A stretch of 64,000 nt of DNA from Amycolatopsis umgeniensis (GTDB lineage Bacteria; Actinomycetota; Actinomycetes; Mycobacteriales; Pseudonocardiaceae). The stretch is from contig NZ_JACHMX010000001.1 of assembly GCF_014205155.1 (NCBI RefSeq), positions 7,378,001 through 7,442,000 on the forward strand, in the 5' to 3' direction. A program made the position numbers and the translations under genes. The number at the start of each line of letters is the position of its first letter. Within the stretch, counting starts at the first letter, position 1. The notes under the pieces were generated by a model. The model made no database searches. It saw only the letters and a program-made list of their open reading frames with translations, and was not told the DNA's origin. Below are positions 36,039-44,187 of the stretch, piece after piece.

Positions 36039-36582
36039 CGGCCTGCCAGGTGTCCGCGGTGAGCAGCACTTTCGTCCCGTCGGGCTTGACCGGGAACCAC
36101 GCGTCGTCGACGCCCTGCCCGCCGGTGTTGCCGGGCATCGCGTCCTTCGCGTTGCGATAGAGCGGCCAGCCCGCGAGCGTGATCTGCTCGGTGCCGTCGT
36201 CCCTGGTCACGGCGCCGACCAGCGCGCGATCGATGCCGGTCACCACGAGGTCGCCGTCCGCCTTGGCGGGAATCCAGGTCCGCGAGCAGGTTTCGGCGCA
36301 ATTCGACTTGGGCGGGTTGACCGTGTCCTTGTCGTAGCGGTAGAGCGTGAAGCCTCCTGTGTCGGTGACGATCGGTCCGAGGTCGAACAGGATCGCCGCG
36401 GTGACACCGGGCGCCACTTCGGCGGCGGGGTCGGGCATTCCGGGGATTTCCGCCGTACCGGCGGCGGGGGCCGCGCCCGGAGTGCCGTTCGGTCCCGCGG
36501 TACCGGTGGTGCAGGCCGTGGTCGACGCGACCACGGCCAAGATGAGGGTCAGAGGTATGACCGAGCGTGACACGGGGTTCAC
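36022..36582 (-). CDS. Secreted-repeat (COG4315-like) lipoprotein
   Basis: A 186-residue protein. A signal segment SVIPLTLILAVVASTTAC ends at a likely lipidated Cys, followed by a Gly/Pro/Ala linker and two secreted-repeat motifs (GFTLYRYDKDTVNPPKSNC with CAETCSRTWIPA; LAGWPLYRNAKDAMPG). GTG 36582 has AGGAGG six bases upstream; earlier in-frame starts lack a signal. It is the first gene of the redox operon, diverging from an ECF sigma gene. Such lipoproteins are common in actinomycetes without a settled role. Confidence 0.8.
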   Translation of the reverse strand: MNPVSRSVIPLTLILAVVASTTACTTGTAGPNGTPGAAPAAGTAEIPGMPDPAAEVAPGVTAAILFDLGPIVTDTGGFTLYRYDKDTVNPPKSNCAETCSRTWIPAKADGDLVVTGIDRALVGAVTRDDGTEQITLAGWPLYRNAKDAMPGNTGGQGVDDAWFPVKPDGTKVLLTADTWQADDLGI

Positions 36583-36655
36583 GGAAATCCTCCTGTCGGG
36601 GCCAGAGGAGTGCGCAGTCGCCGCGGGGTGACGGTGCGCAGGCAGGGTTGAGTAC

Positions 36656-36680
36656 ACTGTGGACAGTCAAGATCCACAGT
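36656..36680. promoter_or_regulatory. Inverted repeat in the lipoprotein/sigma divergent region
   Basis: actgtgga and tccacagt (8 bp) flank nine bases. The whole 249-bp region 36583-36831 must hold both divergent promoters. I cannot identify the ECF promoter with confidence. Confidence 0.45.
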
Positions 36681-36831
36681 GGATTCGGCGGTGCGGGGGA
36701 CAGCGCCGGGTCGGGGTCTTCGGTAGGGGATACGGTCACGAGTCGAGAACGGTTCAAAAAACTTTCACATGCGGCGAGAACCGCGCCGGAACGGTTTTGG
36801 TACTGGACTTATCGCCCCTGATCCCACAAAG

Positions 36832-37392
36832 ATGTGCCGCGTGGGACGCCACTCTCGGATACTGCAGCCAATAGTCGATCATGAACCCGCGTCGAACGGG
36901 CATGACGACCTCATCAGGGCGTTGTACCAGGAGTTCGGATCGAGTCTGATGGCGTTCGTGCTGAAGTTGACCGGCCACGATCGCCAGTGGGCCGAGGACG
37001 TGGTCCAGGAGACGCTCATCAAGGCGTGGCGCAACGCCGGCAAGCTCGACCGGCAGCCGGAAATGCTGCGTGCCTGGCTCTTCACCGTGGCCAGGCGCAT
37101 CGTCATCGACGGCTGGCGGAGCCGGAGCGCCCGCCCTCAAGAGGTGGAGGAACTCGAGTCGGATTCGATCGGAGTGCCGGACGAATCGGAGAAAACGCTC
37201 GCGGCCATGATCGTTTACGAGGCCCTGCGCAATCTTTCCCCGGAGCAACGTGAAGCCGTCCAGCAGACCTACCTGCGTGACCGCACCGTGAACGAGGTCG
37301 CGGCGACGCTCGGGGTTCCGCCGGGTACGGTGAAATCGCGGATCCACCACGCTGTGCGCGCGCTGCGCAGGGCGTTGCAGGAGCGGGGGTGA
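36832..37392 (+). CDS. ECF sigma factor (SigK/SigL-like)
   Basis: A 186-residue ECF sigma factor. Sigma2 has ALYQEFGSSLMAFVLKLTG, AEDVVQETLIKAWRN and LRAWLFTVARRIVIDGWRSR; sigma4 has LSPEQREAVQQTYLRDRTVNEVAATLGVPPGTVKSRIHHAVRALR. The start is uncertain: ATG 36832 is plausible, an earlier in-frame start is 36769. GTGA overlap with a zf-HC2 anti-sigma gene is the SigL-RslA style of arrangement. Likely targets are itself, the exported DUF1996 gene downstream and perhaps the divergent redox operon. Confidence 0.88.
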   Translation: MCRVGRHSRILQPIVDHEPASNGHDDLIRALYQEFGSSLMAFVLKLTGHDRQWAEDVVQETLIKAWRNAGKLDRQPEMLRAWLFTVARRIVIDGWRSRSARPQEVEELESDSIGVPDESEKTLAAMIVYEALRNLSPEQREAVQQTYLRDRTVNEVAATLGVPPGTVKSRIHHAVRALRRALQERG

Positions 37393-38135
37393 GCGAGGTG
37401 TCCGGAGCGCCGCACACGGATATCGCCGCCTACGTCCTCGGCGTTCTCGGCGAGGAGGATCACGCCGGGTTCGAGGCGCATCTGCTGGAGTGCCCCGAGT
37501 GCCAGGTCGAGCTCGTGGAGATGTACCACCTGCCCGACATCCTGGACATGGTCAAGAAGAGCTGGCCGGATCCGCCCGTGAAGGGCCCCGGGCCGCGAGT
37601 GCTGCGGATGCTGCTCGCGGACGCCGCCAAGGCGGGCCGCCGTCGCAAGGTCATCCGGCTCGCGACGGCCGCCGCCGTACTCGTGCTCGTCGTCGGCGGA
37701 CCGCTCGTCGTTCTTTCGCTCACCGACCGTGAACCGGTCATCACGCAGGCCGCGCCCACCGTCGTCACGTCGGTGGTGCCGTTGTCGCCGACCGGGAAGC
37801 CCGGCCCGGACGGCGGCGCCGCCCCGTTCGGCTGGTCCGAGGCGGGCAACGCGGTCGCCGCCGAGGTCACGGTCCAGGAGAAGGAATGGGGCAGCGCGGT
37901 CGAGCTCGAACTGCGCGGCCTCGTCGGCCCGATGACCTGCCAGCTGTTCGCCTACTCCCACGGCGGAGAGGCCTACGTCGTCAACAACTGGAGCGTGCCG
38001 TCCAAGGGCTACGGCGTCCCCGGTTCCCCGGACCCCCTCGTCATCACCGGTTCGACGGCGCTGCAGAAGGCCGACATCGAACGCTTCGAGGTCCACAAAC
38101 AGGACGGCACCGTGCTGGCCATCGTGCGCCGGTAA
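37389..38135 (+). CDS. Anti-sigma factor with zinc-binding (zf-HC2) domain
   Basis: A 248-residue single-pass membrane protein. The N-terminal anti-sigma domain has H-x3-C-x2-C (AHLLECPECQVEL, ~30-42); a transmembrane helix lies near 93-113 (LATAAAVLVLVVGGPLVVLSL); the rest is extracytoplasmic and resembles RskA/RslA-type sensor domains (ELRGLVGPMTCQLFAYSHGG). It should bind the upstream sigma factor and release it on a redox or envelope signal through the Cys/zinc site. Confidence 0.88.
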   Translation: MSEVSGAPHTDIAAYVLGVLGEEDHAGFEAHLLECPECQVELVEMYHLPDILDMVKKSWPDPPVKGPGPRVLRMLLADAAKAGRRRKVIRLATAAAVLVLVVGGPLVVLSLTDREPVITQAAPTVVTSVVPLSPTGKPGPDGGAAPFGWSEAGNAVAAEVTVQEKEWGSAVELELRGLVGPMTCQLFAYSHGGEAYVVNNWSVPSKGYGVPGSPDPLVITGSTALQKADIERFEVHKQDGTVLAIVRR

Positions 38136-38341
38136 GTTTATAACGGAAATATAACGGCGGGATCGCGTTTTGAACCGACCCCCGGCCGGAACCGTATCTC
38201 TCAGTAGCCGGATCTCCCTCGGCGGGCGAACAGCAGGTTCGCCGCGAATTCGGTAATCGGCGTATTCGACAAATGCGTGACTCATGACTGGGTGCGAGTG
38301 GTTTTCCCGCGTGCCCGGAAACGAATGAGGTGAGCAAGTCA

Positions 38342-39577
38342 ATGGCACGAAATCAAGGGCGCCATCGTATCGCCCGCAGGACCAAGATCGCGACCGCGTT
38401 GCTGGGCCTGTCGATCGCGGTCGGCGGACTGGTGGTGTCCACCACGACCGGCGACTCCGACAAGGCCTCCGCGGACGAGGTGGACAAGTCGCAGTTCGTG
38501 GACATCACCAAGGTCCAGCCGAACGTCGACAAGCCGGAGCAGGGTGAGAACGCGTCCACGGGCTCGTTCACCGTCGACTGCGGCAAGAACGAGAACGGGC
38601 ATTTCAATCCCGACAACTTCATCGCGCAGCCGGGTATCCGCAACGGTGCCCAGCATCTGCACGACTACGTCGGAAACCTTTCGACGAACGCGGATTCGAA
38701 CAACAACAGCCTGCTGGGCGCCGGTACCACCTGTCGCAACGGTGACGAATCGGCGTACTTCTGGCCGGTCGTGCGGATCGACACCGAGGAGGAAGGCGAA
38801 CAGCAGCAGGGCGACCAGAACCAGAACCAGGGCAAGCAGCAAGGTGACCGGCAGCAGGATCAGGGTGGCCGGGACCAGCAGCGCCAGGGCGGCCGCGATC
38901 AGAACGGCGACCGGCAGGGCCGTGACCGGAATCAGGACGACGAAAACCGGAACGGCAACCAGGGCAACCAGAACGACAACCAGAACGACGACCAGGATCA
39001 GGCCGAACTGGACGAGCCGAACGCGGACAACGAACTCGCCGGCAACGACGGCGAGATCCAGCGTCCCGCCGTCGTCGACATCACCTTCAAGGGCAACGCC
39101 CGGGAGAAGGTGAAGGAGATGCCGAAGTTCCTCCGTATCCTTTACGGTGACGCGAAGGTCACCGCGAACGGGCCCGCCAACGCGCGGGAAAGCTGGACCT
39201 GTACCGGCTTCGAGGATCGCGTCATCAAGCAGTACCCGATCTGTCCTCAGGGCAGTGACGTCAAGCGGGTGCACACGTTCCCGAGCTGTCTCGACGGCAA
39301 CAACATCGACAGCGAGAACCATCGGGACCACATCAAGTACCCCAACGAGAACGGCGAGTGCGCGAACGGCCTGACCGCCGTCCCGGAGCTCACCATCTCG
39401 CTGACCTACAAGATCCCACGGCAGATCCAGGTCAACGGGCAGTACAAAGTGGACTCGTTCCCCGAGGAGGATCACAACCCCTTCTCCGACCACGACGATT
39501 TCGCGAACGTGATGCCGAATCAGATCATGGATCGCCTCGTCGAGTGCGTCAACGAGGGCCGTGAGTGCCGCGAATGA
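38342..39577 (+). CDS. Exported DUF1996-domain protein with Q/N/D/R-rich insert
   Basis: A 411-residue secreted protein. The signal segment is TALLGLSIAVGGLVVSTTTG (~18-37). The DUF1996 fold starts at FNPDNFIAQPGIRNGAQHLHDY and SAYFWPVVRID, is broken by ~92 residues (148-239) of Gln/Asn/Asp/Arg/Gly repeats, and resumes with PAVVDITFKGNA, CPQGSDVKRVHTFPSCLDG and HRDHIKYPNENGECANG. Six conserved Cys remain in the domain. ATG 38342 follows GAGGTGAG; a GTG at 38330 is possible. Its place after the sigma/anti-sigma pair suggests control by that sigma. Function unknown. Confidence 0.82.
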   Translation: MARNQGRHRIARRTKIATALLGLSIAVGGLVVSTTTGDSDKASADEVDKSQFVDITKVQPNVDKPEQGENASTGSFTVDCGKNENGHFNPDNFIAQPGIRNGAQHLHDYVGNLSTNADSNNNSLLGAGTTCRNGDESAYFWPVVRIDTEEEGEQQQGDQNQNQGKQQGDRQQDQGGRDQQRQGGRDQNGDRQGRDRNQDDENRNGNQGNQNDNQNDDQDQAELDEPNADNELAGNDGEIQRPAVVDITFKGNAREKVKEMPKFLRILYGDAKVTANGPANARESWTCTGFEDRVIKQYPICPQGSDVKRVHTFPSCLDGNNIDSENHRDHIKYPNENGECANGLTAVPELTISLTYKIPRQIQVNGQYKVDSFPEEDHNPFSDHDDFANVMPNQIMDRLVECVNEGRECRE

Positions 39578-39982
39578 AGCGCGGATCACGAGTCCACAAT
39601 GTACTTTCTGTTCGGTTGACTTTGTTGTGCCCCAACGGTTTTAAGTCCTAAAGTGACCTGGATCACCATGGCAATCAGGGCTGATCGGGTTTATCGTTTT
39701 CCTCAGGACAACTCCACCAGAGATTCCCGAATCGATCGGGTCACAGTCGTCCTCGGCGCACTCCGACGGCCGGGGCCGTTCAACGCCAAGCGAGAACCGG
39801 CGAACAGGAGGAAGATACTCCGGCCCGGCGGGTCCCCCCCCTACACCTCACCCACCCGCCGGGCCGGCCCTACTCGGAAACCGATCGACACAACTGAAGA
39901 AAGCTCCGCAGCATTCACCCGCCCTGCCGGTGGGCTTCCCGAGGGAAGCTCGCCGGCAGGGCTTTTTCGGTAGGTTGGCGGC
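39578..39982 (+). other. 405-bp non-coding region with strong hairpins
   Basis: No convincing gene: the one plus-strand frame (39653-39973) has no family look and runs through hairpins. An AT-rich promoter-like stretch lies near 39600-39660. A G/C hairpin (ggcccggcgggt 39822-39833 / acccgccgggcc 39854-39865) follows an aggaggaag purine tract at 39806. A rho-independent terminator follows at 39921. Together they would suit a short untranslated RNA or attenuated leader of about 0.3 kb. Confidence 0.45.
39921..39967 (+). terminator. Rho-independent terminator
   Basis: gccctgccgg (39921-39930) pairs with ccggcagggc (39953-39962), with inner pairing cttccc/gggaag, followed directly by ttttt. It ends 15 bp before the acetyltransferase ATG. 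Confidence 0.8.
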
Positions 39983-40540
39983 ATGGGTGAGCAGAAGGAC
40001 CGCATGCTGCGCGGTGAGCTGTACCGGGACAACGACCCCGAACTGGTCGCGGATCGCAGGCGCGCGCAGGCGCTCGTGGACCGGTTCAACGGCACGGGCG
40101 CCGAGGAGACCGGTGAGCGGGACACGATTCTGCGTGAGCTGCTGGGAAAACTCGGTGAGAGTTCCTGGATCATGCCGCGGTTCCAGTGCGACTACGGCTA
40201 TCTGATCGAGATCGGCGCCAACAGTTTCCTCAACTACGACGCCATCCTGCTCGACTGCGCCCCGATCAAGATCGGCTCGGACTGCTCGATCGGGCCGCGC
40301 TGCCAGCTGCTGACGGCGCTGCATCCGATGGAGGACCACGAGTCGCGGCGGCAGCGCTGGGAATCGGCCGCGCCGATCACCATCGGGAACAACGTCTGGT
40401 TCGGCGGCGGGGTCATCGTCTGCGCCGGGGTCACCGTCGGCGACGACACCGTGGTGGGCGCGGGCAGCGTCGTCACGCGCGACCTGCCGTCGAAGGTGTT
40501 CGCCGCGGGGAACCCGGCACGCGTCATCCGGGAGCTGTAG
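39983..40540 (+). CDS. Sugar O-acetyltransferase (maltose acetyltransferase-like)
   Basis: A 185-residue left-handed beta-helix acetyltransferase of the Maa/LacA type: N-terminal MLRGELYRDNDPELVADRRRA, then hexapeptide repeats (IGANSFLNYDAILLDCAPIKIG; ITIGNNVWFGGGVIVCAGVTVGDD; VVGAGSVVTRDLPSKVFAAGNPARVI) and the catalytic His region LLTALHPMED. It transfers acetyl from acetyl-CoA to a sugar hydroxyl. The gene lies immediately after a strong terminator and has only a weak ribosome site. Confidence 0.88.
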   Translation: MGEQKDRMLRGELYRDNDPELVADRRRAQALVDRFNGTGAEETGERDTILRELLGKLGESSWIMPRFQCDYGYLIEIGANSFLNYDAILLDCAPIKIGSDCSIGPRCQLLTALHPMEDHESRRQRWESAAPITIGNNVWFGGGVIVCAGVTVGDDTVVGAGSVVTRDLPSKVFAAGNPARVIREL

Positions 40541-40544
40541 AGGC

Positions 40545-41012
40545 TCACTTGTCCACCGGGGTGATCCGGGTGCGCCGGCTGTGCTCGAACACCATGGAGG
40601 TGCGCACGTCGGCCACCTCGGGCCGCTCGGTCAGCTTGTCGATCACGAAGGCGTAGAGGCTGTCGTTGTCGGGCACCGCGACGTGCAGGATGAAGTCCTC
40701 GGTCCCGGTGGTCACGTAGAGCCCGACGATGTCGGGCAGCGCGTTGACGAAGTTCCGGAAGTTCTCGATGTTCTGCCGCGAGGGCGGGCGCACCCGCACC
40801 GCGATGAGCGCCTGCACCCCGCGGCCGATCGACGGCAGATCCACGTCCAGCAGCGCGCCGCGGATCACGCCGCGTTCCCGCAGGGCACGGGTGCGGTCGA
40901 GCGCTGTGGTCGGCGAAACGCCCACCGCGGCGGCCACCTCGCGGTTGGTCTTCCGTGCGTCCGACTGGAGTTGCGCCAGGATCGCCTTATCAAGTTCGTC
41001 CAAGCGCGCCAT
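40545..41012 (-). CDS. Lrp/AsnC-family regulator
   Basis: A 155-residue Lrp/AsnC protein: N-terminal HTH LDELDKAILAQLQSDARKTNREVAAAVGVSPTT and C-terminal RAM domain (ALIAVRVRP, DIVGLYVTTGTEDFILHVAV). It is divergent from a DUF2000 gene 103 bp away and converges on the acetyltransferase with a 4-bp gap. It probably controls the DUF2000 gene. Confidence 0.9.
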   Translation of the reverse strand: MARLDELDKAILAQLQSDARKTNREVAAAVGVSPTTALDRTRALRERGVIRGALLDVDLPSIGRGVQALIAVRVRPPSRQNIENFRNFVNALPDIVGLYVTTGTEDFILHVAVPDNDSLYAFVIDKLTERPEVADVRTSMVFEHSRRTRITPVDK

Positions 41013-41115
41013 TTCAGCCCTCTCGCCGGATTAAGTACGAACACGGTGGACCTTACTCGTATGTCCTCTTAGCTTGGCGTTGTTCATCCGTTGATGTGAG
41101 CAGGAGACCAGCTGA

Positions 41116-41592
41116 ATGTCCGAGTACGGTACGGCCATCGGGTTCGCCCCCGACGAGATCGACTTCGCCGCGTCCACCCGAGCCGCCAGGTTGAAGTGGG
41201 TCATCGTGGTCAACAGCGAGCTGCCGCCCGGCCGCGCGGTCAACGCGGCGGTCTGCACCGCCGTCGCCACCACGAAGGCCGTGACCGGTCTTCTGGGTGA
41301 CGAAGCTGTCGACGCGGGCGGAGAGCACTACACCGGCTTGCCGTGGGTCGGCTGCTCGATCCTGACAGCCGACGCGGAAAAGCTGCGGGCCATCCGCGCC
41401 AAGGCCGCGGCCTCGCCGGGGTGCCACGTCTCCGACATGCCCGCGATCGCCCAGCAGATCCGCGTCTACACCGACTTCCTCGCGACGATGAAGGAGATCC
41501 CGACCGAGGAGATGGACTTCTGCGCGATCGGCATCGTCGGGCCGCGCAACCGGATCGACAAGCTGGTCGGCAAACTGCCCCTGATGGCGTGA
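41116..41592 (+). CDS. DUF2000-type protein
   Basis: A 158-residue single-domain protein: LKWVIVVNSELPPGRAVNAAVCTAV is the conserved start of the DUF2000 family, which has a peptidyl-tRNA-hydrolase-2-like fold. No biochemical role is known. The gene is read away from the Lrp gene, the common arrangement for Lrp and its target. Confidence 0.75.
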   Translation: MSEYGTAIGFAPDEIDFAASTRAARLKWVIVVNSELPPGRAVNAAVCTAVATTKAVTGLLGDEAVDAGGEHYTGLPWVGCSILTADAEKLRAIRAKAAASPGCHVSDMPAIAQQIRVYTDFLATMKEIPTEEMDFCAIGIVGPRNRIDKLVGKLPLMA

Positions 41593-41595
41593 CCC

Positions 41596-42387
41596 TCAGC
41601 CCTCGAGGAGATCCCGCAGCGCTTCGGTGAACTGGGCCGGATTCCGTTGGGGCGCCAGATGCGCGCCGGGCATCTCCGTGAACGGCAGCCCCAGCTCCAG
41701 CGCGAGGATTTTCGCGGGATGGTAGTGGTAATGCCCCCGGCTGCCGACGCCCGCCACCGGGAAGATCTCGGTCCTCGCCCGCCGCAGCGCTCGCAAGTCG
41801 GGAAGGTAGTCGAGGATCTCGGCCAGTTCGCGGCCGAACAGCCGCTTCCAGTCCTCTTCGTTCGGCAGCCGGATCGCGCGCAGTTCGGGCAGCGCGGCGC
41901 CCGCGATCCCGTCGGTGAAGCGCTTGAACGCGCCCATCAGATCGCCCGCCTGCGCGAGCCGGACCTGGGCGTTGGCTTCGTCGAGCCAGCCGAGCGCGTC
42001 CGGGAGCAGCTGGATGGCGGGGGGCTCGTGGGCGACCAGCGTGGTCGCCGCGTCCGGGTGCCGGGCGACGAGGTCGAGGCCGATCAGGGCGCCCGCGCTG
42101 GTCCCGAACACGCTCGCGGGTCCGCCGCCGACGTGCTGAAGGACGGCGTACGCGTCTTCGGCCTGCTTCGGCACGCTGACCGGGCCGGTGCTGGTGTCGG
42201 TGCTGCGGAAGTGGCCGCGCCGGTCGTAGGTGACGACGGTGTAGTCGTCGGCGAGCAGCTTCGTCATCGCCCGGAAGGTGTCCGCCGAACCCAGCCCACC
42301 GGCGATCAGGAGCAGCAGCGGCCCTTCGCCGGTGCTGCGGACGTACAGCTCACCGTCCTCGACCGGACAACGACTCTCCGAGATCAT
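41596..42387 (-). CDS. Alpha/beta hydrolase
   Basis: A 263-residue alpha/beta hydrolase: oxyanion loop LLLIAGGLGSADTFRAM, DRRGHFRSTD, nucleophile elbow FGTSAGALIGLDL and a C-terminal His in MPGAHLAPQ. ATG 42387 is used; the open frame extends four codons to a TTG. It is convergent with the DUF2000 gene. The upstream neighbour is ipdC (31 bp away), so it might be read with the echA20 operon, but it is not a known member. Confidence 0.82.
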   Translation of the reverse strand: MISESRCPVEDGELYVRSTGEGPLLLLIAGGLGSADTFRAMTKLLADDYTVVTYDRRGHFRSTDTSTGPVSVPKQAEDAYAVLQHVGGGPASVFGTSAGALIGLDLVARHPDAATTLVAHEPPAIQLLPDALGWLDEANAQVRLAQAGDLMGAFKRFTDGIAGAALPELRAIRLPNEEDWKRLFGRELAEILDYLPDLRALRRARTEIFPVAGVGSRGHYHYHPAKILALELGLPFTEMPGAHLAPQRNPAQFTEALRDLLEG

Positions 42388-42418
42388 GGCCGAAGTCAAG
42401 CACAGCGGGCTCGCCCCC

Positions 42419-43465
42419 TCATCCGGAGGCCAGCCGCCGCAGGATGCCGTCGGCGTCGGCCACGATCGTTTCGATGAGCTCGCCGATCGCGGGCAGGTCG
42501 TCCAGCAGGCCGACGACCTGCCCGGACGCCAGCACCCCGGCGCTCCGGTCGCCCTCGACCAGCCCGGCGCGCAGCAACATCGGCGTGTTGGCGGCCATCA
42601 GCACCTGCGACCACGTCCGGTCGCCGCCGCGTTTCATCCGCAGCCCTTCGGTGGCCAGCGAACGCCAGGACAGTCCGCTCAGCTTCCGGAACTTCGCCGC
42701 GTTGCGGGCGGCGCGGGCGAGCCCGCTCACCGGCCCGGCGGACTCGAGCGCGTCGACCAGTTCCGTCCGCAGGACGCGATGCGGCATCCCGTCCACCTTG
42801 CGGGTGACGACGGTGCCGTTGAGGTCACGGGCGAGGTACGCCTGCTTGATCTCGTCGGGGACGGTGCTTTCCCGGGTCAGGAGGAACCGGGTGCCCATGG
42901 CGACGCCGGCCGCTCCGTAGGCCAGCGCTGCGGCCAGCCCCCGGCCGTCGAAGAAGCCGCCCGCCGCGACCACCGGGATGTCGACGGCGTCCAGTACCGA
43001 GGGCAGCAGCAGGGTCGTCGCGACGCCGCCGGTGTGCCCGCCGCCCTCGCCGCCCTGCACGATGACGGCGTCGGCACCCCAGCCCGCGACCTTCTCCGCG
43101 TGCCTGGCAGCGCCGACCGAAGGGACCACGAGGACGCCATTGTCCTTGAGCCGCGCGATCATGTCCTTCTTGGGCGCGAGCGCGAAAGAAGCGACCCGGA
43201 CCTCCTCGCTGATGAGCAGCTCGACCCGGCGAGGGGCGTCTTCGGCGTCCGCGCGGAGGTTGACGCCGAACGGCCGCGACGTGCGGCTCTTGACCTCCTT
43301 GATCGCCGCCGCCAGTTCGTCGTAGGTCATCGTCGCGGACGCGAGGATGCCGAGGCCGCCCGCTTCCGCCGTCGCGGACACCAGCCGCGGTCCGGCGACC
43401 CAGCCCATCCCGGTCTGCACGACCGGGTGCCGGATCCCGGCCAGTGCGGTCAGCGCGGTCTTCAC
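42419..43465 (-). CDS. ipdC: IpdC: NMO-like flavin dehydrogenase of C/D-ring degradation
   Basis: A 348-residue TIM-barrel flavoprotein of the nitronate monooxygenase type (Rv3553 is 355). It has PVVQTGMGWVAGPRLVSATAEAGGLG at the start, GGEGGGHTGGVATTLLLPSV for FMN phosphate, and PVVAAGGFFDGRGLAAALAYGAAGVAMGTRFLLTRES. In the HIP pathway it works after IpdF to install the double bond needed for EchA20. Its GTG overlaps the ipdB stop (GTGA). Confidence 0.9.
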   Translation of the reverse strand: MKTALTALAGIRHPVVQTGMGWVAGPRLVSATAEAGGLGILASATMTYDELAAAIKEVKSRTSRPFGVNLRADAEDAPRRVELLISEEVRVASFALAPKKDMIARLKDNGVLVVPSVGAARHAEKVAGWGADAVIVQGGEGGGHTGGVATTLLLPSVLDAVDIPVVAAGGFFDGRGLAAALAYGAAGVAMGTRFLLTRESTVPDEIKQAYLARDLNGTVVTRKVDGMPHRVLRTELVDALESAGPVSGLARAARNAAKFRKLSGLSWRSLATEGLRMKRGGDRTWSQVLMAANTPMLLRAGLVEGDRSAGVLASGQVVGLLDDLPAIGELIETIVADADGILRRLASG

Positions 43466-44187
43466 GACGGGACTTCCTTGTCCCGCTTGGCCTTCGGGTC
43501 GAGGCTGGTCCGGATCAGGAGCAGCTCGGCCTCTGTCGGCAGCCGGGACTCCGCGACCCCGTCGGTGATCAGCGGGAACGACGTCGCCTCGACGACCTCG
43601 TCCACGGAGACCCCCGGATGCACGGAAATCAGCCTCGGAGCGTGGCCCTTGCCGCCGAAGTCGAGGACGCCGAGGTTGGTGACGACACGGTGTACGTCGT
43701 GATAGCGCAAACCCGCCTCGCGAGCCCTGGCGTACCCGACGCCGGAGACGATGTCGACCTGGTCGACGAAGATTCGCTTGCTGTGCCTCGGCACCCAGTA
43801 GCTCGTGCGGTGGTTGGCCGTGTTGCCCGGTCCGCCGCGCACGCCGAGGAGTTGCTTCTTGGGCCGGGAATGGTCGCCGATCGCCGAGATGTTCTGGTTG
43901 CCCTCACCGTCGATCTGGTTGGCACCCATCACCACATGGCGTTTTCCGCGCGGTACCACGGTGTCGAGGACCTTGCGGAACGGCTGCCAGCCCTCGACGA
44001 CGGCTTCGGGCGTCATCAGATACGCCTCGCCGTCGGACAGCAGGATGTCCGGTTCGAAGGTCAGCCTGGCGAGTCTCGCGCCCAGCGACGGGATGAAACC
44101 CATGGGGCTCACCACGATTTCGCCGTCTCCGCGGAACAGTTCGGCGCAGGCCACGACGGCGATCTCGGCGCGTGTTGCGTCACTCAT
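43462..44187 (-). CDS. ipdB: IpdB: ring-opening hydrolase, beta subunit (CoA-transferase fold)
   Basis: A 241-residue class I CoA-transferase-like subunit (Rv3552 is 250). Features are MGFIPSLGARLARLTFEPDILLSDGEAYL and VVMGANQIDGEGNQNISAIGD. With IpdA it hydrolyses the last steroid ring (COCHEA-CoA) instead of transferring CoA. ATG 44187 overlaps the ipdA stop. Confidence 0.92.
   Translation of the reverse strand: MSDATRAEIAVVACAELFRGDGEIVVSPMGFIPSLGARLARLTFEPDILLSDGEAYLMTPEAVVEGWQPFRKVLDTVVPRGKRHVVMGANQIDGEGNQNISAIGDHSRPKKQLLGVRGGPGNTANHRTSYWVPRHSKRIFVDQVDIVSGVGYARAREAGLRYHDVHRVVTNLGVLDFGGKGHAPRLISVHPGVSVDEVVEATSFPLITDGVAESRLPTEAELLLIRTSLDPKAKRDKEVPS

Noticed and set aside
38339..39589. A 416-codon Val/Leu-rich frame antisense to the DUF1996 gene
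   Set aside because: It is the mirror of the Q/N/D codons in high-GC DNA. The plus strand has a signal peptide, ribosome site and conserved domain.
39653..39973. A 106-codon frame before the acetyltransferase
   Set aside because: No recognisable domain, no ribosome site, and it runs through two strong hairpins and a terminator.
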